Below, in pieces: positions 1 through 8,221 of a stretch of DNA of 33,476 bases (position 1 is its first letter; each line of letters opens with the position of its first letter). Location of the stretch: assembly GCF_004348985.1 (NCBI RefSeq), contig NZ_SMKW01000095.1, forward strand, positions 1-33,476, given 5' to 3'. The stretch comes from Saccharopolyspora elongata (lineage in GTDB: Bacteria > Actinomycetota > Actinomycetes > Mycobacteriales > Pseudonocardiaceae). The notes beneath the pieces were generated by a model, which had not been told where the DNA came from, ran no database searches, and saw only the letters and a list, made by a program, of their open reading frames with translations. The position numbers and the translations under genes were made by a program.

Positions 1-2
1 CC

Positions 3-209
3 GTGCGGCACCGCAGCAAAGTCACCAAAGGCCCCGGCTCACGGGCGGCCGGACTAGCGATGGCGTTCAAACTCATCGAGTCAGCCCAGACCCGCTGGCG
101 CGCGGTCAACGCACCCCAACTCGTCGCCCTCGTACGCGCGGGAGCACGCTTCGAAGGCGGCAAACTCGTCGAACGCCCCGACGACCACGCCCCACCCACC
201 GCCGCCTAA
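3..209 (+). pseudogene. C-terminal end of a mutator-type (IS256-like) transposase, cut by the window edge
   Basis: The open frame enters from the left edge and ends at a TAA at 207-209. The visible 68 residues (core KVTKGPGSRAAGLAMAF, then AQTRWRAVNAPQLVALVRAG) resemble the C-termini of actinobacterial mutator-type transposases as I remember them. No catalytic residue is inside the window, so intactness cannot be judged. Just downstream, ATCTTGAC occurs twice within about 22 bases (around 212-233), which may lie in the terminal inverted repeat; the other end is outside the window. Family assignment is from memory of the C-terminal pattern and is moderately sure. Confidence 0.5.
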
Positions 210-589
210 ACAATCTTGACCCACAGATCTTGACTATTCCTCTCGTTCCGAACGGACCAGTACAGCTTCGAACGTCCGCCGATGAGTTCGGGTGGCCGCC
301 ACCGTGCTCGCAGGCGGCTCGGACGTACGCGCCCGATCACTGCTCGCACCTTAGAATCTTGAAACGTCAATAATCTTCCGGGTCAGAGGCGGCTGCTCTG
401 GGTTGATTGGGTTTTCCGATCGCCAGCTGCTGGTCCTGGTTGGCGGCAGTAGTCCTTTTGGCTGGTAGAAGCCTTTTCGGCGATCAGCCTGTGTTGGGTG
501 GCCTTCTGGCGTTCACTCGGCGTATACGAACCGCTGTTGCACTTCGTCGCGTTCGGCGGGAATCCGTCGGGAGAGGCGAGAGGTGTGCA
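210..589. other. Intergenic stretch upstream of the ABC importer operon
   Basis: No gene is supported here. Open frames crossing it have no ribosome site and merge into the frame of the ATPase gene. It should hold the operon promoter and probably the outer end of the mobile element. A 7-base inverted repeat, GATCGCC near 418 and GGCGATC near 478, is visible. The region is less GC-rich around 340-400 than the genes. I could not pick a convincing -35/-10 pair. Confidence 0.4.
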
Positions 590-1690
590 GTGAGCCGTAT
601 TGAGCTGCAGGGGCTGAGTCGACGGTTCGGTTCGGTCACCGCGGTTGATGACGTCTGGCTGGACGTCGCGGATGGGGAGTTCCTGGTGCTGCTGGGGCCG
701 AGCGGCTGCGGCAAGTCCACGTTGCTGCGGATGATCGCCGGGCTGCTGCCGCCCACCGCGGGGCGACTTCGGTTCGGCGGTGTCGACATCACCGACACCC
801 CGCCGCAGCAACGCGATCTCGCCATGGTCTTCCAGAGCTACGCGCTCTACCCCCACCTGTCGGTGGCCCGCAACATCGGTTTCCCGCTGCGGGCGCGGCG
901 TTGGTCGCGCGCTGACATCCGGGCGAAGGTCGCCGACGTGGCGGCCCAACTCGACCTGGTGGAGTTGCTGGACCGCAAGCCGCGCGAGCTCTCCGGTGGG
1001 CAGCGCCAGCGAGTGGCGCTGGGCCGAGCGCTGGTGCGCGATCCCGGCGCGTTCCTCATGGACGAGCCGTTGTCCAATTTGGACGCCAAGCTGCGCGCCG
1101 GGACGCGGGCGGAGATTTCCAGGCTGCACCGCAAGCTGGGCGCAACGACGATCTACGTCACCCACGACCAGGTCGAGGCGATGACCATGGCCACCCGGAT
1201 CGCGCTGCTCAACGAGGGGAGGCTGGAGCAGGTCGGCACCCCGGAGGAGGTCTACGACGAACCGGCCTCGGTGTTCGTCGCCCGGTTCTTGGGCTCCCCG
1301 GCGATGAACCTGCTGGACGCCGCGGTGCGCAGCGATGGCGGCGCGCTCATCGCCCGCGCCTCCGACGTCGAACTCGATCTGGGCATCGAAGGTGAGCTGC
1401 TGGAACGCGAGGTGGTCGTCGGCGTGCGACCGGAGCACTTGCGCCAGGTCGCGTTGGAGGACGCCGATATCCGCGCTGTGGTAACCGCGGTCGAGAACCT
1501 CGGCAACGAGGAAGTGGCCTACTGCGAGGTTGGCGCTTCCGTCATCGCTGTTCGCGGGCCCCGTCCGCTCGGCCTGAGCTCCGGCGCGCGGGTGGGCCTG
1601 GCCGTTCGCGCCGAGCACCTGCACCTGTTCGACCCAGGCAGCGGCCGCAGGCTTTCCTGGCAGCCTGCTGCCGTTGCCGCAGCGGTGTGA
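590..1690 (+). CDS. ABC importer ATPase, UgpC/MalK/MsmK type
   Basis: A 366-aa cytoplasmic ATPase that should power the importer encoded downstream. The GTG at 590 is chosen because AGAGG stands 6 bases upstream and the protein then begins right at the first beta strand. Walker A GPSGCGKST is at residues 36-44, the Q-loop (VFQSYALYPH) near 82, the signature LSGGQRQRVALGRAL near 134, Walker B AFLMDEPLSNLDA near 155 and the H-loop VTHDQVEAMT near 190. About 120 further residues form the MalK-like TOBE/regulatory domain. Length and domain order are normal for carbohydrate-uptake (CUT1) ATPases, which in actinomycetes may serve several importers. It is the first gene of the operon, 35 bases ahead of the binding-protein gene. 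The substrate cannot be read from the ATPase itself. Confidence 0.93.
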   Translation: MSRIELQGLSRRFGSVTAVDDVWLDVADGEFLVLLGPSGCGKSTLLRMIAGLLPPTAGRLRFGGVDITDTPPQQRDLAMVFQSYALYPHLSVARNIGFPLRARRWSRADIRAKVADVAAQLDLVELLDRKPRELSGGQRQRVALGRALVRDPGAFLMDEPLSNLDAKLRAGTRAEISRLHRKLGATTIYVTHDQVEAMTMATRIALLNEGRLEQVGTPEEVYDEPASVFVARFLGSPAMNLLDAAVRSDGGALIARASDVELDLGIEGELLEREVVVGVRPEHLRQVALEDADIRAVVTAVENLGNEEVAYCEVGASVIAVRGPRPLGLSSGARVGLAVRAEHLHLFDPGSGRRLSWQPAAVAAAV

Positions 1691-1725
1691 CGTCTTGACA
1701 GAACAAGAGAAAGGTAAGGAATCAG

Positions 1726-3093
1726 ATGAGAAGGTCTCTGGCTGCGGTGGGCGCGGCTACGGCTGTGGTGCTGGCCGCCACGAGTTGCGGGCTTGGTGCC
1801 ACCGACGCCCCGACGGCGGTGAACGGGGTGCCTGAGCTGGAACCCGGCCAGCAGGTTTCGATCGTGTTCGAGAGCTACAACTTCGGCCAGGCCGGCGCCT
1901 GGACCGACACATTCAACGAGCTGATCGACGAGTTCCAGCGCACCCACCCGAACATCAAGGTCACCGCGCAGAAGCCGCAGGGCAACAGCGCCAACCCGGC
2001 CACCGACACGATTCCCAGCCTGCAGAGCCAGCTCACCGCGGGCAGCCCGCCCGACGTGGTGCAGCTCGGCTTCAGCGACCTGGACTTCGCGGTCAACCAG
2101 CTCGGGGCCGCACCGCTGGACGACCTGGTCGGCAAGGACGAGGTGCAGCGCAACTTCGACGGCGCGCGGCACCCCTACGCACCGACAGCGCGGACGCTCG
2201 GCGACTGGAACGGCAAGACCTACGGCGTGCCGTTCGTCTTCTCCACGCCGACGCTCTACTTCAACGCCGACCTGCTGGCCGCCGCCGGGCTGGACCCGGC
2301 CAAGCCGCCGACGACCTGGGACGAGGTGGCGCAGGCGGCGCACGCGGTCAAGGAGCGCACCGGCAAGGACGGTGCCTACGTGGACTGCCTGACCAAGGCG
2401 GCCAAGGACTGGTGCTTCCAGTCGTTGGTGCGTTCCAACGGTGGCCGGGTGATTTCTCCGGACCGCAAGTCACTTACCTTCGCCGAGCCCCCTGCGGTCG
2501 AGGCGGTGCAGAGCATGCAGAGCATGGTGAGCTCCGGTGCGATGCCCAACCGCACCCAGATGCAGGCCGTGGAGTCCTTCACACGCGGTGAGGTGGGCAT
2601 GATCCTGGAGTCCAGTGCGTTGCAGGGCACCTTCCTCAAGGGCGCCAGCGGGAAGTGGCGCCTGGGAGCGGCCGCAATGCCGGGCTTCGCGGGCAAGCCG
2701 GCGGTGCCGACTAACTCCGGTGCCGCGCTGTTCGTGTTCTCCCAGTCACCGGACAAGCAGCGGGCCAGCTGGGAGCTGATGAAGTTCCTGACCAGCGAGC
2801 AGGCCTACACCAAGGTCTCCAGCAAGATCGGTTACCTGCCACTGCGCACCGGTCTGGTCGAGGACCCGAACGGCCTGCGCGACTGGGCGGCGAAGAACCC
2901 GTACCTGAAGCCGAACCTGGACCAGCTGGCGCAGATGGAGCCGTGGGTGTCCATGCCGGGCACGAGCTACCTGCAGATCCGCGACGGCATGATGGAAGCC
3001 GTCGAGGCCTCGGTGTTCCAGGGCGAGGACCCGGTGGCCACGCTGCGCTCGAAGCAAGACGAGGTGTCCAAGCTGCTGGAGGCTGGTCGGTGA
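1726..3093 (+). CDS. Extracellular solute-binding lipoprotein (family 1, UgpB/MalE type)
   Basis: A 455-aa lipoprotein that captures the substrate outside the membrane. The N-terminus has two arginines, a hydrophobic stretch and a lipobox ending ATSC (Cys near residue 21), so signal peptidase II processing and lipid anchoring are expected. A purine-rich AAAGGTAAGGAA lies just before the ATG. The mature part has the usual family 1 layout: an early domain with FNELIDEFQRTHPNIKV, a central YGVPFVFSTPTLYFNADLL segment and a C-terminal half with MKFLTSEQAYTKV. The length is close to UgpB-like glycerol-3-phosphate/glycerophosphodiester binders (about 440 aa), which also fits the phosphodiesterase encoded next. 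A sugar ligand remains possible. Confidence 0.9.
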   Translation: MRRSLAAVGAATAVVLAATSCGLGATDAPTAVNGVPELEPGQQVSIVFESYNFGQAGAWTDTFNELIDEFQRTHPNIKVTAQKPQGNSANPATDTIPSLQSQLTAGSPPDVVQLGFSDLDFAVNQLGAAPLDDLVGKDEVQRNFDGARHPYAPTARTLGDWNGKTYGVPFVFSTPTLYFNADLLAAAGLDPAKPPTTWDEVAQAAHAVKERTGKDGAYVDCLTKAAKDWCFQSLVRSNGGRVISPDRKSLTFAEPPAVEAVQSMQSMVSSGAMPNRTQMQAVESFTRGEVGMILESSALQGTFLKGASGKWRLGAAAMPGFAGKPAVPTNSGAALFVFSQSPDKQRASWELMKFLTSEQAYTKVSSKIGYLPLRTGLVEDPNGLRDWAAKNPYLKPNLDQLAQMEPWVSMPGTSYLQIRDGMMEAVEASVFQGEDPVATLRSKQDEVSKLLEAGR

Positions 3094-3938
3094 TTCGCCC
3101 TGATCTCACCCTGGTCCAGCTCAGCGACACGCACCTGCGGCCGGGCGATGGCCTGATGCACGGCGTCGTCGACACCACGGCGAACCTGATCGGCGCGCTG
3201 ATGATGATCGAGAACTCCGACATCGATGTGTCGGCGCTGCTGCTCACCGGCGATCTCGCCGACAACGGCGCTTCGGCAGCCTACCGCCGGTTGCGCGGCA
3301 TCGTGGAGCCTGCCGCGCGGCGGCTCGGCGCCGAGGTCTGCTACGCGATGGGCAACCACGACGAGCGTTCGGCGTTCCGTACCGGGCTGTTCGACGGCGG
3401 TCCGTCGACCGACCCGTGCGACGTGGTGTACACGGTGGACGGACTGCGGGTGGTTGTCCTGGACAGCAGCGAACCCGGCCAGCACGACGGTCACCTGTCG
3501 GAAGCGCAGCTGGCCTGGCTGGCCGACGAGCTTGCCACCACATCGCCGCGAGGAACGGTGCTCGTCAGCCACCATCCGCCGGTGCCCTCGCCGGTGCCGA
3601 CGGCGCACCTGCTCCGCTTGCGCGGCGCGGACCGGCTCGCCGACGTGCTCAAGGGCACCGACGTGCGACTGATCGTCAGCGGACACGCGCACCACGCCGC
3701 TTGCGGAGCCCTGGCCGGGATCCCGGTCTGGGTTGGCCCGGCGCTGGCCTACGGCGTGGCCGCAGTCCCACCCCGGGGCCGGTTGCGCGCCGGGGCGGAT
3801 GCCGGGTTCAGCCGGATCGACGTGTTCGGCGAGCAGATCGTGGCAACAGCGGTACCGCTGTCCACTGCGGACGAGGTGTACGACGTGGACGCCGCGGAGC
3901 GGCTGCGGATGGTGCACGAGGCGGTGGGGGAGTGGTGA
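3090..3938 (+). CDS. Class III metallophosphoesterase, GpdQ/CpdA type phosphodiesterase
   Basis: A 282-aa calcineurin-like phosphodiesterase with no signal peptide, so probably cytoplasmic. The GTG at 3090 overlaps the TGA of the binding-protein gene, and GGAGG lies 7 bases upstream. All dinuclear-metal motifs are present in order: SDTH near residue 11, GDLAD near 52, GNHDE near 88, SHHPP near 164 and GHAHH near 195. Related enzymes hydrolyse glycerophosphodiesters (GpdQ) or cyclic nucleotides (CpdA, Rv0805). Its place between the binding protein and the two permeases, with coupled starts on both sides, argues that it acts on the imported solute, for example a glycerophosphodiester. That is inference from context. 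A role in cyclic-nucleotide turnover is the main alternative. Confidence 0.88.
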   Translation: MIRPDLTLVQLSDTHLRPGDGLMHGVVDTTANLIGALMMIENSDIDVSALLLTGDLADNGASAAYRRLRGIVEPAARRLGAEVCYAMGNHDERSAFRTGLFDGGPSTDPCDVVYTVDGLRVVVLDSSEPGQHDGHLSEAQLAWLADELATTSPRGTVLVSHHPPVPSPVPTAHLLRLRGADRLADVLKGTDVRLIVSGHAHHAACGALAGIPVWVGPALAYGVAAVPPRGRLRAGADAGFSRIDVFGEQIVATAVPLSTADEVYDVDAAERLRMVHEAVGEW

Positions 3939-4885
3939 CCGGGACCTTCGTGGAGGTCGCGGCACCGGCGGCGGGTACGGCGACCACGCCTGCGCCTCGG
4001 CGGTCGATGTGGCGCCGGGTGCGGCGGCTCGCGCCGCCGTACCTCTACCTGCTGCCGGCCGTCGTGCTGCTGGTGGTGTGGACCTACCAGCCGCTGGCGC
4101 AGACGTTCTACCTGTCGTTCCACTCCTGGAACCTGGTGCCGACCTCGCCCATGCGGGAGGTCGGGTTCGCCAACTACATCCGCCTGCTGACCACACCCGA
4201 GTTGGGCGAATCCGTGCTGCGCACGCTGGTGGTGATCGGCGGCATGCTGCCGTTCACGGTGCTGATGCCGGTCGTCGTGGGTTTGCTGGCCCGACGGGTG
4301 CGCGGCCGGGCGGCGGCGGTCTACCGCGGTCTGGTGTTCGCGCCGATGCTCGTGGCACCGGTGGCCGGTGCGGCGGTCTGGCAGTGGTTGCTGGATCCGA
4401 CTTCCGGGGCGGTCAACCGGCTGCTCAGCACCGATCTGAACTGGATCAACACCACCGGGACCGCCCAACTGGTCATCATCGTGATCACCGGGTGGCACGT
4501 GATCGGGTTCGCCACGCTCGTCGTCGCCGCCGGGCTGACCGGCATCAACCCCGACTACTCGGCGGCAGCCCAGGTCGACGGGGCCTCGCGGAGCCAGATC
4601 ACGCGGTGGGTCACGCTGCCGCTGCTCTCGCCCACGCTGGCCTTCCTGGTGCTGATGACCGTGCTGTTGTCCGCGCAGTGGACCTTCCCGCTGATCGACA
4701 CCCTCACCCAGGGCGGCCCGGTCGGCGCGACCACCAACCTCTACTACCTGCTGTGGGAGTACGGGTTCCGCAGCCACGATGCCGGGTTGGCCGCGGCGGC
4801 CGGGGTCATCTTCTTCGCGGTGTTCATCGTGCTCGCTGCGCTGCTGGCGGGCCTGGCGGATCGGTTGAGCCATCATGACGACTGA
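3935..4885 (+). CDS. ABC importer permease 1 (UgpA/MalF-like)
   Basis: A 316-aa integral membrane permease with about six hydrophobic segments, the first at roughly residues 35-55 (YLYLLPAVVLLVVW). The EAA-loop region is DYSAAAQVDGASRSQI, where the ATPase docks. The start is uncertain: GTG at 3932 or 3935 overlaps the end of the phosphodiesterase gene and follows a run of G residues, while an ATG at 4008 would remove the polar N-terminal extension of about 24 residues. The overlap architecture favours 3935. The gene overlaps the next permease by 11 bases, as expected of a translationally coupled pair. Confidence 0.9.
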   Translation: MTGTFVEVAAPAAGTATTPAPRRSMWRRVRRLAPPYLYLLPAVVLLVVWTYQPLAQTFYLSFHSWNLVPTSPMREVGFANYIRLLTTPELGESVLRTLVVIGGMLPFTVLMPVVVGLLARRVRGRAAAVYRGLVFAPMLVAPVAGAAVWQWLLDPTSGAVNRLLSTDLNWINTTGTAQLVIIVITGWHVIGFATLVVAAGLTGINPDYSAAAQVDGASRSQITRWVTLPLLSPTLAFLVLMTVLLSAQWTFPLIDTLTQGGPVGATTNLYYLLWEYGFRSHDAGLAAAAGVIFFAVFIVLAALLAGLADRLSHHDD

Positions 4886-5720
4886 GCGCATTGATACCGA
4901 GCCGGTCGCCGCGCGCAGCCCGGTGCAGCGCATCATCGGGCATCTCGTGCTGGGGCTGCTCAGCCTGTTCTGCGTGTTCCCGATCTACTGGCTCTACGCC
5001 ACGTCGCTGCGCGCACCCGGCGACGTCCACCAGCTGTCGGTGCTGCCATGGCCGTTGTCCACCGGAAACTACGCAGATGCGCTGGGCAAGATCGACCTGG
5101 CCGGGATGCTGCTGAACACCGGGATCGTCGCGGTGCTCAGCGCCTTCGGGCAGCTGCTGGTCGCGCTGCTGGCGGCCTACGCCTTCGCAGCCTGGACGTT
5201 TCCGCTCCAACGAGTGCTGTACCTGATGTTCGTGGGCACCTGGCTGGTGCCGTTCCAGGCGACCATGCTGCCCAACTACGTGCTGCTCGCCAGGCTGGGG
5301 CTGCTGGAGACGCTGGCTGGGGTGATCATCCCGACCCTGTGCTCGGCGTTGGGCGTGCTGCTGCTGCGCGAACACCTCAAGAGCTTCCCGAAGGATCTGC
5401 TCGACGCGGCGAAGATGGATGGACGGTCGTCCTGGAGCACCTTGTGGACGGTCGTGGTGCCGACGCTGCGCCCGGTGTTGGCGGCGCTGGGCATCCTGCT
5501 GGCGATCACGGCATGGAACGAGTACTTCTGGCCGGCCATGGTGCTGCAGCGCAGCAATGCGGTGGTGCAGCTGGGCCTGCGCAGCTTCCTCGGCACCGAA
5601 GGAAACGAGTGGGGTCCGCTGATGGCCACCGCAGGGTTGACCTGCCTACCGGTCTTCGTCCTGTACCTGGTCCTGCAACGTCACATCGTGAATGCCTTCG
5701 TCCGTTCAGGTCTCAAGTAG
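4875..5720 (+). CDS. ABC importer permease 2 (UgpE/MalG-like)
   Basis: A 281-aa partner permease with about six membrane segments. It has the typical MalG-class opening (FCVFPIYWLYATSLR near residues 35-49) and an EAA loop KDLLDAAKMDGRSSWST around 175-191. The ATG at 4875 lies inside the end of the first permease, so the two are probably translated together. It is the last gene of the operon; a strong hairpin follows 12 bases after its stop codon. It should form a heterodimer with permease 1, both driven by the ATPase of the first gene. Confidence 0.92.
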   Translation: MTTERIDTEPVAARSPVQRIIGHLVLGLLSLFCVFPIYWLYATSLRAPGDVHQLSVLPWPLSTGNYADALGKIDLAGMLLNTGIVAVLSAFGQLLVALLAAYAFAAWTFPLQRVLYLMFVGTWLVPFQATMLPNYVLLARLGLLETLAGVIIPTLCSALGVLLLREHLKSFPKDLLDAAKMDGRSSWSTLWTVVVPTLRPVLAALGILLAITAWNEYFWPAMVLQRSNAVVQLGLRSFLGTEGNEWGPLMATAGLTCLPVFVLYLVLQRHIVNAFVRSGLK

Positions 5721-5732
5721 AGGCGGAGGCCC

Positions 5733-5772
5733 GTGCGCAGTTGGGGGTGCTACAGCGTCCCCAACTGCGCAC
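5733..5772. terminator. Hairpin terminator between converging transcripts
   Basis: A perfect 14-bp stem (GTGCGCAGTTGGGG at 5733-5746, its complement at 5759-5772) with a 12-base loop. It sits just after the last importer gene and before the end of the LysR gene coming from the other side, so it can stop both transcripts. There is no clear T-run, which is common for actinomycete terminators. Confidence 0.8.
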
Positions 5773-5808
5773 CGGGTCCCGGCGCGAGTTGACGCCTGGC
5801 CGCGCCGC

Positions 5809-6705
5809 TTATTCCTCGGCCCTGTCTGGTAGGCACTCCAGGAACGCATCCACGAGCGGACCGTGGTCGGTTGGCCAGACGACGTGGAGATCGAGGATGG
5901 GGACTGGGTCGATCAGCCCCACTGTGGTGGTTCGGGGACCGGTGGCGCGGATGTCGGTAAGCCGTCCGCGCAAGGCCGAGGCGAAGCCGACCACGGGTTT
6001 GATCGCGGCGAGGATCGCCGTCGCGCCCGGGTCGTCAACCTCTTCGGCGACGTCGAGCCGAATCCCACTGGTTTTCGCGGCGGAGAAGATGGTGTCGTAC
6101 ATGGCCGAGGACTGCGCGCGGTTGAACAGCACGCAGGCCTCCCCGTCGAGTGCGCCGAAGGGCACCCTGTCGAGCCCGGCCCAGCGGTGTTCCTGGCCGA
6201 CGACGGCGACCAGCGGGACGCGCAGCAGCAGGCGGCTGTCGAGGTTCGCGGCGGTGGGCCTGCCGTAGACCATCGCGACGTCGATGCGCCCGCCGGCGAG
6301 GGCTGCGAGCTGCGGCCCGGTGCGCATCTCGAACATGGTCACGTCGATCGCCGGGTGGCGGCTGTTCAGCGCGGCCAGGGTGGCGGGCAGGATCCGTTGC
6401 CCGGCGGGGAAGTTGTAGCCCACCCGGACCGTGCCGGATCGGCCGGCGGCGGCCGCGCGCGCGACCTGCCCGGCCAGCTCCGCCCGGGCGACGATGTCCT
6501 TGGCCAGGCTGCGGAAGGCCTGCCCGGCCGGCGTGAGCCGGACCTCGTGCGAGTTGCGGGCGACCAGGGTCACCCCGACCGAGCGTTCCAGGCGCTGCAG
6601 GTGCTGGCTCAGCGACGGCTGTGCCAGGTGCAGCCGGGCCGCCGCCCTGCCGAAGTGCAGTTCATCGGCGATCGCCAGGAATGAGACCAGATGCCGCAGC
6701 TCCAC
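5809..6705 (-). CDS. LysR-family transcriptional regulator
   Basis: A 298-aa LysR-type regulator of normal length. The start is GTG at 6705, with GGGAGG 6 bases upstream. The winged helix-turn-helix fills about residues 1-60 (FGRAAARLHLAQPSLSQHLQ is the recognition segment), and the rest is the periplasmic-binding-like effector domain. It converges on the importer operon but need not regulate it. LysR genes usually control a divergent neighbour, and here the divergent side is occupied by a second, broken LysR fragment and insertion-sequence debris, so the original target may have been lost. Confidence 0.92.
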   Translation of the reverse strand: MELRHLVSFLAIADELHFGRAAARLHLAQPSLSQHLQRLERSVGVTLVARNSHEVRLTPAGQAFRSLAKDIVARAELAGQVARAAAAGRSGTVRVGYNFPAGQRILPATLAALNSRHPAIDVTMFEMRTGPQLAALAGGRIDVAMVYGRPTAANLDSRLLLRVPLVAVVGQEHRWAGLDRVPFGALDGEACVLFNRAQSSAMYDTIFSAAKTSGIRLDVAEEVDDPGATAILAAIKPVVGFASALRGRLTDIRATGPRTTTVGLIDPVPILDLHVVWPTDHGPLVDAFLECLPDRAEE

Positions 6706-6919
6706 GATTGACCTCCCTCGGTACCGCCAAGCTAGCGGGCGCGGGGGAGCAGCATGTGAACGGCAAGCGACGGCCAGTGATGCATTGGTGGCCGGCGCGG
6801 CCGCCTTCGGTCACCTGGACGGAGGTGCGTCGGAGATTCACCGACTGTTCGCCTGTGTCTTGCCCACCGAACCGGGCGACTGAGGAAACTCGGGGAGGTG
6901 CCCGCCCCGGGAGGTCGCG

Positions 6920-7048
6920 TTGGAGCTCCGCTAGCTGGTCTCGTTCCTGGCGTTGGCTGACGAACTGGACTTCGGTCGCGCCGCCGCGAAACTTCACCTG
7001 ACGCAACCATCGCTGAGCCAGCAGTTGCAGCGACTGGAACGCAGAGTC
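6920..7048 (+). pseudogene. N-terminal fragment of a second LysR gene, with in-frame stop
   Basis: Starting at a TTG at 6920 that has GGGAGG 5 bases upstream, the frame reads LELR, then TAG at 6932-6934, then LVSFLALADELDFGRAAAK and on to LTQPSLSQQLQRLERRV. This is nearly identical in pattern to the first 43 residues of the intact LysR gene encoded divergently at 6705. Homology stops near 7048, where insertion-sequence sequence begins. Nothing of the effector domain remains. It is either an inverted duplication of the neighbour or a paralogue cut by a transposon. Confidence 0.75.
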
Positions 7049-7173
7049 TGCTTCGGTGGCTTGATGAGAAGCCTGCCCGACCCCGTTTCTGCGGGATCGT
7101 GGCCCGTTACAGGCCTGCCTTGAAGTTCTCCTTCCGGGCCGACGCCGACCCATCGGAAGGACATCCGCCGTCA

Positions 7174-7386
7174 ATGCCCATCGTCTCAGAGCAGTACGAA
7201 CTCGTCATCGGCGTCGACACACACGCCGCAAATCACGCGCTGTCGGTCGTGACCGCCACGACCGGTGCCGCGGTCGACCGGGCAAGCTTTCCGGCGAGCA
7301 CGGCTGGGCTGGATGGTGCCGCTGCATGGATCACGCGTCGGGCCGGTGAGCGCGCCACCCTCGTGGTCGTCGAGGGCATCGGCACG
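7174..7386 (+). pseudogene. N-terminal fragment of an IS110-family transposase
   Basis: From ATG 7174 the frame begins with a short leader and then ELVIGVDTHAANHALSVV, the first acidic motif of the DEDD-type IS110 transposases. It continues to TLVVVEGIGT, the second acidic motif, after which IS110 similarity stops abruptly near 7386. About 70 of some 350-400 residues are left, so it is non-functional. The sequence between 7049 and 7173 is probably the element's left flank; no gene is seen in it. Confidence 0.7.
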
Positions 7387-7392
7387 ACAATG

Positions 7393-7452
7393 TTCGATCG
7401 CGGCGAGCGGCAGGTCGATGTGGCCACGGCGTTGGGAGTGTCGCAGCAGACT
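7393..7452 (+). pseudogene. Short helix-turn-helix scrap, possibly IS630 N-terminus
   Basis: About 20 codons, in the same frame as the IS110 fragment, read FDRGERQVDVATALGVSQQT. This looks like the first helix-turn-helix of an IS630-type transposase. The match is short and from memory. Its interest is that an IS630 C-terminal fragment lies downstream at 8222-8527, beyond an IS5 remnant, as if one IS630 element had been split and its middle deleted. Confidence 0.35.
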
Positions 7453-7466
7453 GATGGGAGAACGCG

Positions 7467-8200
7467 CTGCCCAAGCTGGGCCGCAAGCGGCTGCCGGACC
7501 GACTGGTCTTGCAGGGCATCCTGTTCGTGCTGCATACCGGGATCCAGTGGGAGTTCCTACCCCAGGAGCTGGGGTTCGGGTCCGGGATGACCTGCTGGCG
7601 GCGCCTGGCGGAGTGGAACGAGGCCGGGGTGTGGCAGCGGCTGCACGAGGAGCTTTTGGCCGAGCTGAACGCGGCCGGGAAGCTGGACTGGTCGCGTGCG
7701 GTGATCGACAGCTCGCATGTGCGGGCGGCGCGACGCGGCCCAAAAGCGGCCCGAGCCCGGTCGACCGCGCCCGGCCAGGCTCCAAGCACCACTTGATCAT
7801 CGAGGGCGGCGGCATTCCGACGGCATTCAGCCTGACCGGCGGCAACGTCAATGACGTCACCCAGCTCCTCCCGCTGGTCGAGGCGATCCCGCCCGTGCGA
7901 GGCAGGCGCGGGCGCCCCCGCCGCCGACCCGACGCGCTGTACGCCGACCGCGCCTACGACTCCGCCCAACACCGGGACGAGTTGCGCGCCAAGGGAATCG
8001 ACCCGCAGATCGCCGAACGAGGAACCGGCCACGGCTCCGGACTCGGCGTGATCAGGTGGGTCGTCGAGCGCACGATCGCCTGGTACCACGGCATGCGACG
8101 CCTGCGCATCCGCTGGGAACGCCGCGCCGACATCCACGAGGCGTTCCTCGGCCTGGCCACCTGCATCATCTGCTTTCGACACATCAAGACCCTTTGTTAG
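7467..8200 (+). pseudogene. IS5-family transposase, 5'-truncated, two frames joined by a -1 shift
   Basis: The first frame (7467-7796) carries GILFVLHTGIQWEFLPQEL, GFGSGMTCWRRLAEWNEAGV and SRAVIDSSHVRAARRGPK, the N-terminal DUF4096-like part and first catalytic Asp (VIDSSH). The second frame takes over near 7742 and continues PVDRARPGSKHHLIIEGGG, ALYADRAYDS (second Asp) and RWVVERTIAWYHGMRRLR (the Glu), ending at TAG 8198-8200. The switch is a -1 shift at CAAAAG (7741-7746), a site type used by IS5/IS427-group elements, so the two-frame structure may be programmed. The first 30 or so residues are missing: a TGA lies just upstream at 7452-7454 and no start is visible, so the copy is broken. 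All DDE residues remain. Confidence 0.75.
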
Positions 8201-8221
8201 GAACCCTTACCGACCTGCACG

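Noticed and set aside
383..1624. 413-codon open frame on the minus strand opposite the ABC ATPase gene
   Set aside because: It mirrors the ATPase codons, is rich in Arg/Gln/His/Ala typical of antisense frames in high-GC DNA and has no domain or ribosome site.
3749..4936. 395-codon minus-strand frame opposite permease 1
   Set aside because: Composition is almost wholly Arg/His/Gln/Gly/Pro, the antisense shadow of a hydrophobic protein; no start signal.
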